Assembly (NCBI GenBank): GCA_022702705.1
Contig: CM040434.1
Span: forward strand, 55,416,953-55,480,952
Reading direction: 5' to 3'
Origin: Papilionanthe hookeriana x Papilionanthe teres
Taxonomy: Eukaryota > Streptophyta > Magnoliopsida > Asparagales > Orchidaceae
DNA: 64,000 nt
The notes under the pieces were generated by a model. That model made no database searches. It was not told the DNA's origin and saw only the letters and a program-made list of their open reading frames with translations. The position numbers were made by a program, and so were the translations under genes. Shown in pieces: positions 37,152 through 47,636 of the stretch. The number at the start of each line of letters is the position of its first letter. Positions within the stretch are counted from its first letter, which is position 1.

Positions 37152-37649
37152 TTTGCTGGTGGACTTCTTCCCTGGTCCAGTGAAGGTGTAGGACCAATCA
37201 ATTTGGGGATTGGTCCACTGTGAAGAAGTGTCCTGGTTTTTGTCTTGAAATTTGAACTCGAAATCGAGCTCGCCAGAGGGAATCGGGCTGGAATCCAGTG
37301 GGGATCAAGTGCTCTATGTGTAGCGAGTGGTCTGGAATGATTTTGGCAGAGTTTCCCTAAGGTTGGTTCAGCACCTCCTCCATGGTCGAGAGAGGGGGTG
37401 TTTGCTGGTGGACTTCTTCCCTTGGTCTGGTGAAGGTGTAGGACCAATCAATTTGGGGATTGGTCCACTGTGAAGAAGTGTCCTGGTTTTTGTGCTGAAA
37501 TTTGAACTCAAAATCGAGCTCGGCTAGAGGGAATTGGGGCTGGAATCCAGTGGGGATCAAGTGCTCTATGTGTAGAGAGTGTTCGGAATGATTTTGGCGA
37601 GTTTCCTAAGGTTGGTTCAAGCACCTCCTCCATGGCCGAGAGAGGGGTG
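37152..37649. repeat. Tandem duplication of about 249 bp in B 5' LTR
   Basis: Units 37152-37400 and 37401-37649 each run from TTTGCTGGTGGACTTCTTCC to GGCCGAGAGAGGGG or its near variant. It is shared with B's 3' LTR and absent from solo LTR C. Confidence 0.88.
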
Positions 37650-37658
37650 TTTAAATAG
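37650..37658. promoter_or_regulatory. TATA-like motif in B 5' LTR
   Basis: CTATTTAAA on the coding strand, 2.37 kb inside the LTR from its upstream end and beside the GC-rich block. It is conserved in the other two LTR copies. If it is the promoter, the R-U5 leader would be about 5.4 kb. Confidence 0.3.
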
Positions 37659-40003
37659 AACTGGTCGGAGGCTCTCCTAGGGGAGTTAGGGCTTGGGATC
37701 GAGCTGCTCTAGTGAGGAGAAGAACAGCCATGGTGGCCATCGGGCATGGGGCAGCTCGAGCAAGGTGGAATTTCAAAGTTTGGCTCACATGTGAGCTCTC
37801 GGGTGTGGTGTTTTCCGGCGGCCTGGTGGCCGGCCGGCCAGGCACTGGTCACCATCTTGTTCAGGTGGGTCAGGGCTGGGGTTTAGTGTAGGCAATTGGC
37901 AAATGCCATGTGTCAAAAGCTTGGATTAGAATGGTATGGGAGAAGGCTCATTTTGCACTTGGTTTGGTCAACCCATGGAAATGGGCTTGGTTCACCTCCC
38001 CATGGCTGATTTGGTCGAGGGAGGATCAGATGAATCAGCTAGGAAAGGGTAGAGAAGTCACCATCCATGAATATTTTGATTAATCATGGATTAAGGTGAA
38101 GCATTAAAAGGGTTAAAACCTTTTTAAGAGGGCTTAAAAGAGGCTCCTCCTTTTGCCATTAATGGCTTGATCACATGTCAAACCTTCCATGGCTTCATGT
38201 GGCTTGTCCATGGCTTGCATGTGGCTTCATGACTTGTCTTTGGCTTGGGAAAAGCTTGGTCAATTTCATGAAAATGGAATTTGGAGATTTTGGCAATTTA
38301 GTGAAAAATTTAGATGGTGCTTGATTTAGGTTGATTTGATGATTGATTTGGGACTTAGGAATTGATCCCAATTTAAGGGATGATGAGAAGGAATTGTCAT
38401 GTGGGCTTTGGGCCTTTTGAAATTATTTTTGATGGGCTTTTAGGAAGGCTAAGGGGATGGGCCTTTAGGTTTCAAAACAAATTTTAGGATGAGAATTTTG
38501 CAAAGGATTAGATCCAATAAGTGTTGAATTTAATTTAGGAATGTTTCATGAATGATTTGGAATAAATTTGAAGTGGTTTAGGCTTGAATTGGGTTGGATT
38601 TGAACCTCTTTGGAAAATGGGCCAATGTAGGTCAAATTGGGCTAACTTGGGCCAATGTTGGGCTAGGGTTCAAATTGATGTAAAATTAATGTTGGGAAAT
38701 GTTTATGGGAGTGTTTCAAAGAGGTTTTGGCTTTGGTTGGGCTTTGATTTTGGGGTTTGGGCTTATTTGGGTTAGGTTTGGGTTTAGGTCAAAAATCAGC
38801 TTTTTGGCTTTGGGTTGAATTTGAGTGGGATTTGGGTCTAAATTTTGGGTAAATCATGTTAGTGTTTTGTTTTTGGGGATGTTAGGGAAGGTTTAGAAAA
38901 GGTTTGGGGTTAATTGGAGTTGAATTGGGTTAGTTTGGATTAGGTTTGGGTCATGGGTCCAAATTGGGCTTTAAGGCCAAAAGTGAAATTGGATTCAAAT
39001 GTCAATCAAATTGGACTTGGATTTGGTCTAGATTGGTGTTGGGAATGTTGAATTGAAGTTTAGAATTGAATTAGACCAGAATTTGGGTCAATTGGATAGG
39101 TTTGGTTTGACATTGGGTTCACTTTGGGTTAAAATGGGTCAAATTGGGGGTTTTGACAAAAGTGGGGTAAATTGACAAAATTGGCCCATGGTGTAGTTGA
39201 ACAAAATAAAATTGGGAATATTTGGGATTTTTCTGGAATTTTTTGGGAATTTTCAGAATTTTTGGATTTTTTGGGTCAAGAGGGGTATTTTGGGTATTTG
39301 GAGGGTATTGGGAGGTATTTTTGGGATTTTTGATATTTTGGCTATGGATGATCAAATTGATTGGTGAGGAAATGTTCAAGGTTAATTTTGGGGAATTTTG
39401 GGTGATTTGAAAATTTTGAAAAATTTGGGTAATTTCCGAGGCTTTGGGTAAGTTGGCGGGTGTAGGGTCCCGGGGGTCAAAAATTGAAAATTTGGAAAAT
39501 TGAAGATTTGGTGAATGTAAGTGGAATAAAATTATTTTGGTTGAGCCATGAAGCCATATTAAGCCCACATGAGCCATGAAGGGACTCATTTGAGGCATCC
39601 ACTATGTTGTTCCTAACCCTCTTAGCCAAGGCTTAGGGGTTAAGGACCATCCATGTGAATCACCTTTGTGAGTCAGGAAGTCAAGTTAGGTATGGGTGTG
39701 TTTTTAGGAGGTGTGTGAAAGTGTAGTGCATAAGTGTAGTGTGTGTGTAAGTCAGCCCTTCATCAGACCAGGCCACCCGTGAGCGATCCTAAGGCCAAAA
39801 AGTCCTATAGGAACTCATCCTTTAAACTTCCACATTTGATTTCAACCTTCTAGGTGATTAGGGGTCTACAGTCAAGTTTGTGGAGTTTGCAGGGAGTTAA
39901 GAAGTGGTTTGAATTTCTAAGTGGTGGGTCACAATTCTAATCCTCTAAGACAGTCGAAGGAAAAGCCTAAGGCTAGATCCTAACTACTAAAGAGAGAAAA
40001 GAA

Positions 40004-40024
40004 GACCTCATTAAAAATGAGGTC
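40004..40024. other. Inverted repeat at the upstream end of the LTR
   Basis: GACCTCATT and AATGAGGTC face each other around AAA, four bases from the LTR terminus. The same is at 19167-19187, and a slightly changed one (8-bp arms) at 12691-12711. Confidence 0.85.
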
Positions 40025-40028
40025 AACA

Positions 40029-40033
40029 GTGAG
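40029..40033. repeat. Target-site duplication of element B, right copy (GTGAG)
   Basis: Identical to 3908-3912. After it the reading frame of A's RT resumes. Confidence 0.95.
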
Positions 40034-40800
40034 ACAACTAATTTAGTTCTTAATTGGGAGAAATGTCAATTTATGGTTACAGGCGGCATTGTATTAGGGC
40101 ATAAAATTTTGGAAAAAGGCATGGAAGTAGACCTCGCAAAAATTCAAGTTATAGCTAAATTACCACCTCCAACTACGGTGAAAGGGGTAAGAAGTTTTCT
40201 TGGACATGCTGGATTCTACAGAAGTTATATTAAAGATTTTTCAAAAATTACTAAACCTCTATGCCAACTTCTTGAAAAGGACAAGAAATTTAAATGTACA
40301 ACTAAATGCCTGAATGCTTTCGAATTATTAAAAGATAAATTAATTACAGCACCTATAATAGTTTCAACTAATTGGGAGAAACCATTTGAGCTTATGTGTG
40401 ATGCTAGTGATTATGTTATAGGAGCAGTTCTTGGGCAAAGATATGATAAGATTTTCAAAGTTATATACTACGCTAAGTAAAACTCTAAATGATGCTCGAA
40501 ATAAATTATACGATTCATCGAAAGAGAATTATTAGCAGTTGTATATGCTTTTAATAAATTTCGGCATTATCTAATAGGAACTAAATGTATTGTACATATT
40601 GATCATTCTGCTATTAAATATTTAATGCAAAAGAAAGATTCCAAACCAAGATTAATCAGATGGATATTATTAATGCAAGAATTTGATTTTGAGATCATTC
40701 ACAAAAAGGAACTGATAATCAAATTGCTGATCATTTATCAAGATTAGAAAATCATGAATTATCTAATATTGATAATGAAATTTTAGACAGCTTTTCCTGA
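40034..40800 (+). pseudogene. pol: Element A reverse transcriptase end and RNase H
   Basis: The RT thumb resumes with LNWEKCQFMVTGGIVLGH and KGVRSFLGHAGFYRSYIKDF. RNase H follows: the first D in FELMCDASDYVIGAVLGQR (about 40385-40440), then, in other frames after 40480, [21 protein letters not shown] and [12 protein letters not shown] (about 40710-40750). Together with 3085-3912 it is one gene split by element B. Indels lie near 40470-40500 and 40710. Confidence 0.85.
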
Positions 40801-40825
40801 TTAACAACTTTATAATATTAATGAG

Positions 40826-42127
40826 TTGAAAATACCTTGGTATGCTGATATAATAAATTATATTGTAAGTGACATTATACCACCTATGTTAACTTTGCAA
40901 CAACAGAAAAAATTCATTCGCGATACTAAAACATACTTTTGGGATGAACCATACTTATATAAGCAATGTAAGGATCTAATCATTAGAAGATGTGTGCCTT
41001 ATAAAGAAACTGAACCAATTATTCAAAAATGTCATGATTCTGATTTTGGAGGACATTTTGGGACGGATAAAACCGCATATAAAATTCTACGATCTGGATT
41101 CTACTGGCCTACTCTATTTAGAGATGTATATAGATATATAAAAACCTGCGATAAATGCCAAAGAGTAGGAAACATATCAAGGAAAAATGAAATGCATCTG
41201 AATTTTATATTAGAAGTTGAAATTTTTTATGTTTGGGGATTAGATTTCATGGGACCTTTTATTCCTTCATTTGAAAACTCATATATATTAGTAGTCGTTG
41301 ATTATGTTTCCAAATGGATTGAAGCACAAGCTTTACCTAGGTGTGATGCTAAAAGTGTTTCGAAATTTTTAATGAAAAATATTTTTACTAGATTTGGAAT
41401 GCCGAGAGTGATTATCACTGACGGAGGAACTCATTTTAGAAACAAATATATTCACAAACTAGTAGAAAAATATAATATTATGCATAAGATATCAATCGCT
41501 TATCATCCACAAACTAGTGGATTAGCTGAAGTTTCTAATCGAGAGATTAAGCGTATATTAGAAAAATGCGTAAACCCTAATAGATTAGGCTGGTCTATAA
41601 GACTAGATCTCGCATTATGGGCATACGAGATCTGCTTATAAAACTCCGATTGGAATGACTCCTTACGAGCTTATATATGGAAAAACTTGCCACTTACCAG
41701 TTGAATTAGAACATAAAACATATTGGGCTATTAAAGAAATTAATTATAATATGAAAGAAGCTGGTGAAAAGAGATTATCGCAATTAAATGAATTGGAAGA
41801 ATTAAGAAACGAATCATACGATAATAATAGGATTTATAAAGAAAGAATGAAATTATGGCATGATCGGAAGATTAATCATAGAAATTTTGAACCAGGACAA
41901 GAAGTTTTGCTTTATAATACTAGATTGAAATTATTTCTAGGAAATTGAAATCTCGATGGTTAGGACCTTTCAACATAACTCAAATATTTTCATATGGAAC
42001 TATAGAAATTGAAGATCCAAAAACAGGACAAAGATTTAAAGTAAACGGACATAGATTAAAACCATATTTCGAAGGTAGAAGACCAAATTTTAAAGAGGTT
42101 TTAATGCTTAGTCAACCTGATTACTAA
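40826..42127 (+). pseudogene. pol: Element A integrase (nearly complete, two or more breaks)
   Basis: The frame 40826-41641 is open for 271 residues. It has the zinc site H-x-H...C-x2-C in CHDSDFGGHFG and CDKCQ, and the catalytic D in WGLDFMGPF, D in VIITDGGTHF and E in SGLAEVSNREIKR. The frame shifts at 41641, continues from 41655 ([20 protein letters not shown], a pattern common to Athila integrases), shifts again at 41948 and ends with RWLGPFNI and GHRLKPYFEG at 42127. It catalyses integration. It is better preserved than A's gag. Confidence 0.88.
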
Positions 42128-42135
42128 CTAAATTA

Positions 42136-42187
42136 GGTCGGGCTGACGACGTTAAACCAAGCGCGTTATGGGAGGCAACCCATAATA
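42136..42187 (+). other. Conserved post-pol motif and hairpin of element A
   Basis: GACGACGTTAAACCAAGCGC then TTATGGG-AGGCAA-CCCATAA (42166-42185), a 7-bp perfect inverted repeat with a 6-base loop. It starts nine bases after the integrase stop. Similar strings follow pol in many plant Athila elements. Function unknown. Confidence 0.7.
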
Positions 42188-42334
42188 GTCTTTTATTTTA
42201 ATTATCTTCAAATTAGTGAGTCTATATTATTAAAACAAATCTTACTACTCAATTTTTTTTATTATCATCACAAAGTTGAACTTATATGATGAGATCAGAA
42301 AATATTCGGACCAGAGCGAAATTGGACGATTTTT

Positions 42335-42455
42335 ACAAATCTCGCCGACAGTGAGCCCGAGCCTGCTGACAGCGAGATCGTGTGCCATGACCTGAGTCAG
42401 TTTTATAACTAAGTCGCCGACGGCGAGGAACTTCCAGCCGACGGCGAGGCAGTTG
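42335..42455. repeat. CTCGCYGACRGCGAG palindrome cluster 1 (element A)
   Basis: Four copies or variants of a 15-bp near-perfect palindrome (CTCGCCG-A-CGGCGAG or CTCGCTG-A-CAGCGAG) are found here. Clusters 2 and 3 are at 44153-44312 and 47397-47556. Confidence 0.8.
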
Positions 42456-42592
42456 AAAATTTGTTTTCTTAAAGATTTTTCGTGCGGTTTTTGACGGATC
42501 TAAGCCATTCCTTCGTAAGAAATTATTCCAAATCCGATTTTACACAATTTTCTTCCTTAGGAACGACTAGAGAACAATCCTTTCCATCCAAA

Positions 42593-43528
42593 ATGGCCAC
42601 CAAATTCTTAGAAACCACAAAAACTGAAGTATTCAACCGAAGAAAATTCGTTAGTTCAGAGGCGCAGCGTATCTTCAACAAAGGCTTGATGAAGAAAAGA
42701 CTTATTAAAGAAAGAGGATTTGTCAACAGAGGAGTAGAGAGTTCTACTACAAAAATCGAAGAAATGATCGCACGACGGCATTGGGAGGTATTTTGTTGTA
42801 CGACATCCGATGTAGTTATACCGATAGTTAAAGAGTTTTACTCTAATTTACATGCGATCAACAATGGAAATGTGTACGTCGGAGGAAGATGGGTAACATT
42901 TACTCCTTCAAGGGTAAATGAATTATTTTCTATAGAGAATACCTCCGTTTGTCATTATTCCAACTTTGTGCCTTCAAGATACAATATGAACGATATCTAC
43001 AGATACCTGACCGACGAACCAGATGATTGGGAGTTACGAGAAGACGGGTATGTCAGTTTTTCTGTATCACTTCTAAACCCTGTCTCGAAGCACTGACATT
43101 TCTTTATATCATCAAAATTATTACCTACCATGAGAATAAATAAAGTTTCAAAGGAATGCGTTATTTTAAACTATTGTATTCAAATTGGATTACCTATCGA
43201 TGTTAGATCAATAATAGTAAAGTCTGCGTTGGGATTAATTGTGCATGGGTCAGTGCATGGACTTGGACACCCATCTACTATATTTGCTTTATGCAGTCGG
43301 TACCAAGTTTCTTATGAGGCTTGGGAAAAAGTACTTTTACCGTGGAAACCACTGGATCCTACTGATATGTTTCCAACGTTGGATAACAATGATGAAATTA
43401 CCATTATTTCTGACAGAGCATCACAAAACAATCCTTTAGCAAGGCCCTTTACTGATAAGACTAATTTCATTCTGAAGAAAATTAAAGGATTGGAGAAAGA
43501 ATTGCAAAATGTGATGAATTCCTATTAA
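42593..43528 (+). pseudogene. Element A extra ORF, copy 1 (putative plant transposon protein domain)
   Basis: From the ATG at 42593 (MATKFLETTKTEVFNRR) the frame is open to 43096, then shifts once and runs 43130-43528. It has ARRHWEVFCCTT, VKEFYSNLH, NVYVGGRWVTFTPSRVNELF, and, after the shift, LLPTMRINKVSKECVILNYC and GLGHPSTIFALC. This is the domain found downstream of integrase in Athila elements and annotated as putative plant transposon protein. Its biochemical function is not known. The end is followed by helical sequence (LKKIKGLEKELQNVMNS). It is homologous to copy 2 at 44656-45765. Confidence 0.7.
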
Positions 43529-44152
43529 CAATATCTCTGATATGTTTGATCATATGGATTGGAGAATGAAGGAGCACTTTGATCATACTGGACATCTGGA
43601 GGCCAGTTTTATTCATCTACTAAGACGGAAAGGATGGATTAATGAAGAATCTCTTGCAGAATTCCTTTCAGGCCTTTCTACAATTTATTTGTGCACCTGC
43701 GTCGCATCGGAAATATCAGAGAAGATGTTAGTACAGACACTGAAGAGTAGGAAAGATTTCTATATTTATGTTATATTTGTATATATATGTGTGTGTGTTT
43801 TGGAATTAGATTTTATTATGAGTCAAAGTTTGATTTGATCATCTCAGATTTGATAAGATTTTATGTAAATTCTTATGTCTCAGCATTTAGAGTGTTGTGG
43901 CGTGGATTGCGATGCTGAGTATTATGGATTTGAACATTTAAGTTAAGTATGTGTTAAAGTTGTTAGTGTGAAAATTGTAAGTTTCATGGATTTCATATAT
44001 AAAGTTATATTGTTTGTGTTGTGTGAACTTTTTGTGAGTTTAAGTATCTAATCTTCATACTATTATTAAATTAAGTGATTAGAAGATTGATTAAAGGCAA
44101 ATTGAGGTTAAAAATGATTGACGAATTTCAAAAATTTTAAAATTTTGGGATC

Positions 44153-44312
44153 TCGCCGACGGCGAGAATTATCTCGCCGACAGCGAGAAAACCCGCTGAC
44201 AGCAAGACCGATCTCACCGATGGCGGATTTTTCCCGAAACTTTTGCCTTATCAAATTAATTATCTCACCGACGGCGAGAAAAATCTCGCCGACAGCGAGA
44301 TCGCGAAAAGAC
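44153..44312. repeat. CTCGCYGACRGCGAG palindrome cluster 2 (element A)
   Basis: Six copies or variants stand between the two extra ORFs, including perfect CTCGCCGACGGCGAG at 44153-44167. Confidence 0.8.
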
Positions 44313-44655
44313 CTATATTTGACCGGTCAACCGACACTATTCATCATCCATTTCCTCAAATTTTTGAAAAAACCGACCTAGGGCTTGAGAGATCTCGGAT
44401 TTGAAGTGATTTCAAGACTTGACACTGGATTTCATCTTCTCTCGGTAAGAGCTTCACTCCTATGCAAAAATTTTTTATTTTCACCATGGATTTCTTCTAC
44501 ATTGGGAAATTTTGGAAAAATTCGAAATGTGGAGAAATTACTTGGAAGAAATACATGGAGATTAATTTAAATCGATTTTAGATGTTGTAGGAAGCCATCT
44601 TATTAATATTTGGAAGTTTAGTTAGAATTTTTTGTGATTTTTATAGATCGAACGA

Positions 44656-45765
44656 ATGGCTCCTCGACAAAAACGAAGAGTGGATTACGACAATGATCGA
44701 TTCATCAATGCATGAGCGCAAAATCGATATTTTGAAAATATTCAAGGAAGTGCATTGCAGATCGAGTTTTCAAGAATCTAGGAGGAGAAGTGGAGCGAGT
44801 TATAAAGGAACGAGAATGGGAAAACTTCTGTTATGTTTCATACAGAGCCGCTGTGGAAGTGGTGAAGGAATTTTATACAAATTTAACACAGGCTGAAGAT
44901 GCACCGGTTAAGGTTAGAGGATTTTTTGTAGATTTCAATGCTGCTAGAATAAACGCTTATTATGAAGTACGAGACACCTACACCGGCGAGTATGAAACTT
45001 TTGGAACTATGGAAGGACCACCTGGAAGAGGTGATCGACTTTGTCACCGATGGGAAAGGAGTCCGGAAGATAAAGCGACGGGAACGGGTAAACTTCCCTC
45101 TTTCTATGCTAAATGCAACATCTAAAGTCTGACATTATTTTATTTGTTCTACTTTGTTACCTACCTACCACCATAGTGAGGTAACAAGAGATAGAGCAGT
45201 TCTGAATTTACGTATTCAGAACCAGAAGAGTATTAATGTGGGAAATGTTATTTATAAAAACATATTAGCCACTGCTAGAAATGAAAGTGGAGGAGGATTA
45301 GGACATCCTGGTCTTATCTATGCACTTTGCCAATTATCTGGGGTAGAGGCAAGAGATGATGAAGAATGGATTGAACCTATGAAAACCCTTACTCAGGCTA
45401 ATATAAAGAAATATGAATCCCACGAAGGATGGAGATCAGGAACGAGGAGTTACATGCCTTCATCAAGTAGAGATATCCCCTCTACCAGTTATGATCCTCC
45501 TCAGCCCACCACCCCTACCCTTCAAGATCTGATGAATGAATTAACCCTGAGTAGAAAGAGTTTTGAATTATTTGGAGAAAATATGGAAAGAAGATTTGAG
45601 CATATAGACCAAAGGATTGAAGACTTGGAAAGAAGAAACGATTATGATAGCGAATATCTCCAGCGACATTCAGAGTACGAAATTGCATACTATGAAGCTG
45701 AACGTCGATATAGGAGTGGTGATTTAGATGTTGTCTTTCCCGAGTGCCCCCGATATTCACGATGA
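44656..45765 (+). pseudogene. Element A extra ORF, copy 2 (putative plant transposon protein domain)
   Basis: The ATG at 44656 opens MAPRQKRRVDYDNDRF; a TGA and then a frame change precede KEREWENFCYVSYRAAVEVV and VKVRGFFVDFNAARINAYYE. From 45154 the frame is open for 203 residues with LPTYHHSEVTRDRAVLNL and GGGLGHPGLIYALCQL. It ends in a helix likely to form a coiled coil (FGENMERRFEHIDQRIEDLE) and a stop at 45765. Block order is as in copy 1, but the residues are strongly diverged, so the duplication is old or the two were acquired separately. Confidence 0.7.
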
Positions 45766-46771
45766 CCGGATCGCTCGACCTTCTCAGCCTAGAGATCAGG
45801 GAGATGACATAGCTTGGGATTTTAATGCAGAAGATTAGAATCTTTGTTTAGTTTATTTAGTTTGTTTAGATTTGTTATTTTGCAAACTTTATTATTTTGT
45901 GTGTAATATTTTAGTACTTTCTGTGGACTTTGGACTTGGTATATTTATTTGTTTGCTTGAGCTGTGATATTAGAATTCTTATGTGTGTTAAATTAGTTTG
46001 CAATTTTTTTTAGGATGTTAATTTAAAGTTTTTATAAGTTATAAATGTTAAACATTGTTTAGGATGTTTTAATATGTTTTAAAATAAATTAGTTAAATGT
46101 ATATGTAGTAATAGATTAAGTTTTCAATTGTTATGTTTAATACTTATTTTAAAATTTCCATCCCTGCACTTTCTTTTAAATATTATATGTGGAAGAATAC
46201 TAACAGTATAGGTTCTGTAAGTAATGAAAAAACCTGCAAAAATTTCAAAGAAAAGAAATACCTAAAGCTCAAAGGTATGATGAATTTTATTATATACTTT
46301 CCCTTTTTCACTATATAGTATAGATAGAAAAATTTAAGTTTGGGGGAGGGTAAAAATACGAATTTAATTATTAAAATTGTTCTCAATTTCTACTTTCAAA
46401 AATTATTATTAAATGATTTTCTATAGTAGTTTTCAATTCAATAAACAATGAGTTACTTTATTTAATTATTATATAAAGTTAAAGAAAATATTTCTACTAA
46501 TTCAATTAATTAATGGAATAAGATATTTGGTTAAAAGGAATAAGAATATAGTAAACTATTTAAAGTAAGGGAAACTATATTCTAAAAATTTAAAATTCTT
46601 AAGTATTTAAGTGAAACAGAAAGGAAAGAAACTCAATGAAGTAAAGGCTATGAAATATATATAAGCAAATAAAGTTTTAAATTTAGGAAGAGAAATTGAA
46701 GTTCAAAATTATTAACAGGCTATCCAGATACAGTAATCTTCACTTGAAAAAAAAGAAAGAAAAGAGAAAAG

Positions 46772-46807
<36 letters not shown>

Positions 46808-47204
46808 TATAAGTGAGGAGAAGCTTGAGGAGATGCCTTATCAAAATTTGGCTTCAATGGAATCAACCTAAAAGGTAAAACTTAATTATATTTCTAAACT
46901 TATATTTATGGATTAGTATTTTACTAAATAGTGTTTTCTTGAACTTCCTATCATCTAAATATCTTAAGTAATTTACTATTTTAAATATAGTAATTCTCGA
47001 AATAAATAGAAAGCTAGAAATCTTAGACCTGATAACTAAATAAACTTATATCTATAAAATTAATTTAATTACTCATAAATATTTATATTTAACTTTATTA
47101 TAATGTTATTTAAATTTAATTTATATTATCTGAATTGAAAAATTCTATTATAGAAATCATTATTTTTATTTAGTATCAAAATTACTTGAGGACAAGTAAT
47201 AATT
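45766..47204 (+). other. Element A 3' non-coding region
   Basis: AT-rich sequence without a convincing gene. It contains a first polypurine string AAGTTTGGGGGAGGG at 46337-46351 and a purine microsatellite of GAAAA type at 46747-46806. Confidence 0.6.
46747..46806. repeat. Purine microsatellite (GAAAA-rich)
   Basis: Runs of A with regular G, about 60 bp long, in the 3' non-coding region of element A. Confidence 0.9.
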
Positions 47205-47219
47205 AAGTTTGGGGGATTT
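47205..47219 (+). other. Element A polypurine tract
   Basis: AAGTTTGGGGGATTT lies directly before the 3' LTR, whose TG is at 47220-47221. It would prime plus-strand DNA. The related string at 46337 may be a second, internal tract. Confidence 0.75.
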
Positions 47220-47396
47220 TGATCACAGAAAAATTCATTAAGAAATTCATATCTATTTTTGATAAAATTGCACTTTAAAGAAATGTATTTTCTTTATTTT
47301 ATTGCAGGAATGAAGATTTATAAGTGATTGAAGCAAAAAGCATGAAATGGAGCGAATTTGGATAAAAAAGGAGGAAATTCATGCAAATATAACTAC

Positions 47397-47556
47397 TTCG
47401 CCGACGGCGAGATCGTGAAGAGAATTTCTGAAGGAATTATAACTACCTCGCCGACAGCGAGCCCGAGCCCGCTGACAGTGAGATCGCGCGGTTTGAAGAC
47501 CTTCTAGAAGCCCCGCCGACAGCGAGATCGTTTCCCGCCGACGGCGAGATAGTTCA
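47397..47556. repeat. CTCGCYGACRGCGAG palindrome cluster 3 (in element A LTR)
   Basis: Five copies or variants of the palindrome lie 70-230 bp upstream of the TATA-like sequence of the LTR. Confidence 0.8.
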
Positions 47557-47624
47557 AAATGCAAATACTTTGAACCTGGACACTTTTTGAAGAGGTGTTT
47601 AAGCACCCCTTGGACCTTTGCTTA

Positions 47625-47636
47625 ACTCTATAAATA
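47625..47636 (+). promoter_or_regulatory. TATA box of element A LTR
   Basis: CTCTATAAATAG is a close match to the plant TATA consensus, about 405 bp into the LTR. The copy in the 5' LTR lies outside the window. Confidence 0.6.

Larger units (their letters stand above)
3913..40028 (-). mobile_element. Element B: Tat/Ogre-like LTR retrotransposon with giant LTRs and an AlkB ORF
   Basis: Both ends are identified by matching LTRs (3913-5178 plus 12716-19191; and 32261-40028), TG...CA termini and a GTGAG duplication. All genes are on the minus strand. The order is ORF1/Gag, protease, RT, RNase H, archaeal-type RNase H, integrase, AlkB ORF. The tRNA-Arg PBS, the second RNase H, very long LTRs and tandem repeats in the 3' UTR are hallmarks of the Tat/Ogre lineage. 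Without the solo LTR C inside it the element is about 28.6 kb, with an internal region of about 13.1 kb. Confidence 0.95.
32261..40028 (-). repeat. Element B 5' LTR (7768 bp)
   Basis: On the coding strand it runs TGTTGACCTCATTTT... (40028) to ...GCCATACA (32261). It holds a terminal hairpin (40004-40024), a TTTAAATAG motif (37650-37658), a 250-bp tandem duplication (37152-37649), a GC-rich block (36600-37870) and a (TTTAA)n tract (34340-34745). It has no conserved protein frame. It differs from the 3' LTR by scattered substitutions and indels, many at CTG/CAG sites. Confidence 0.95.
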
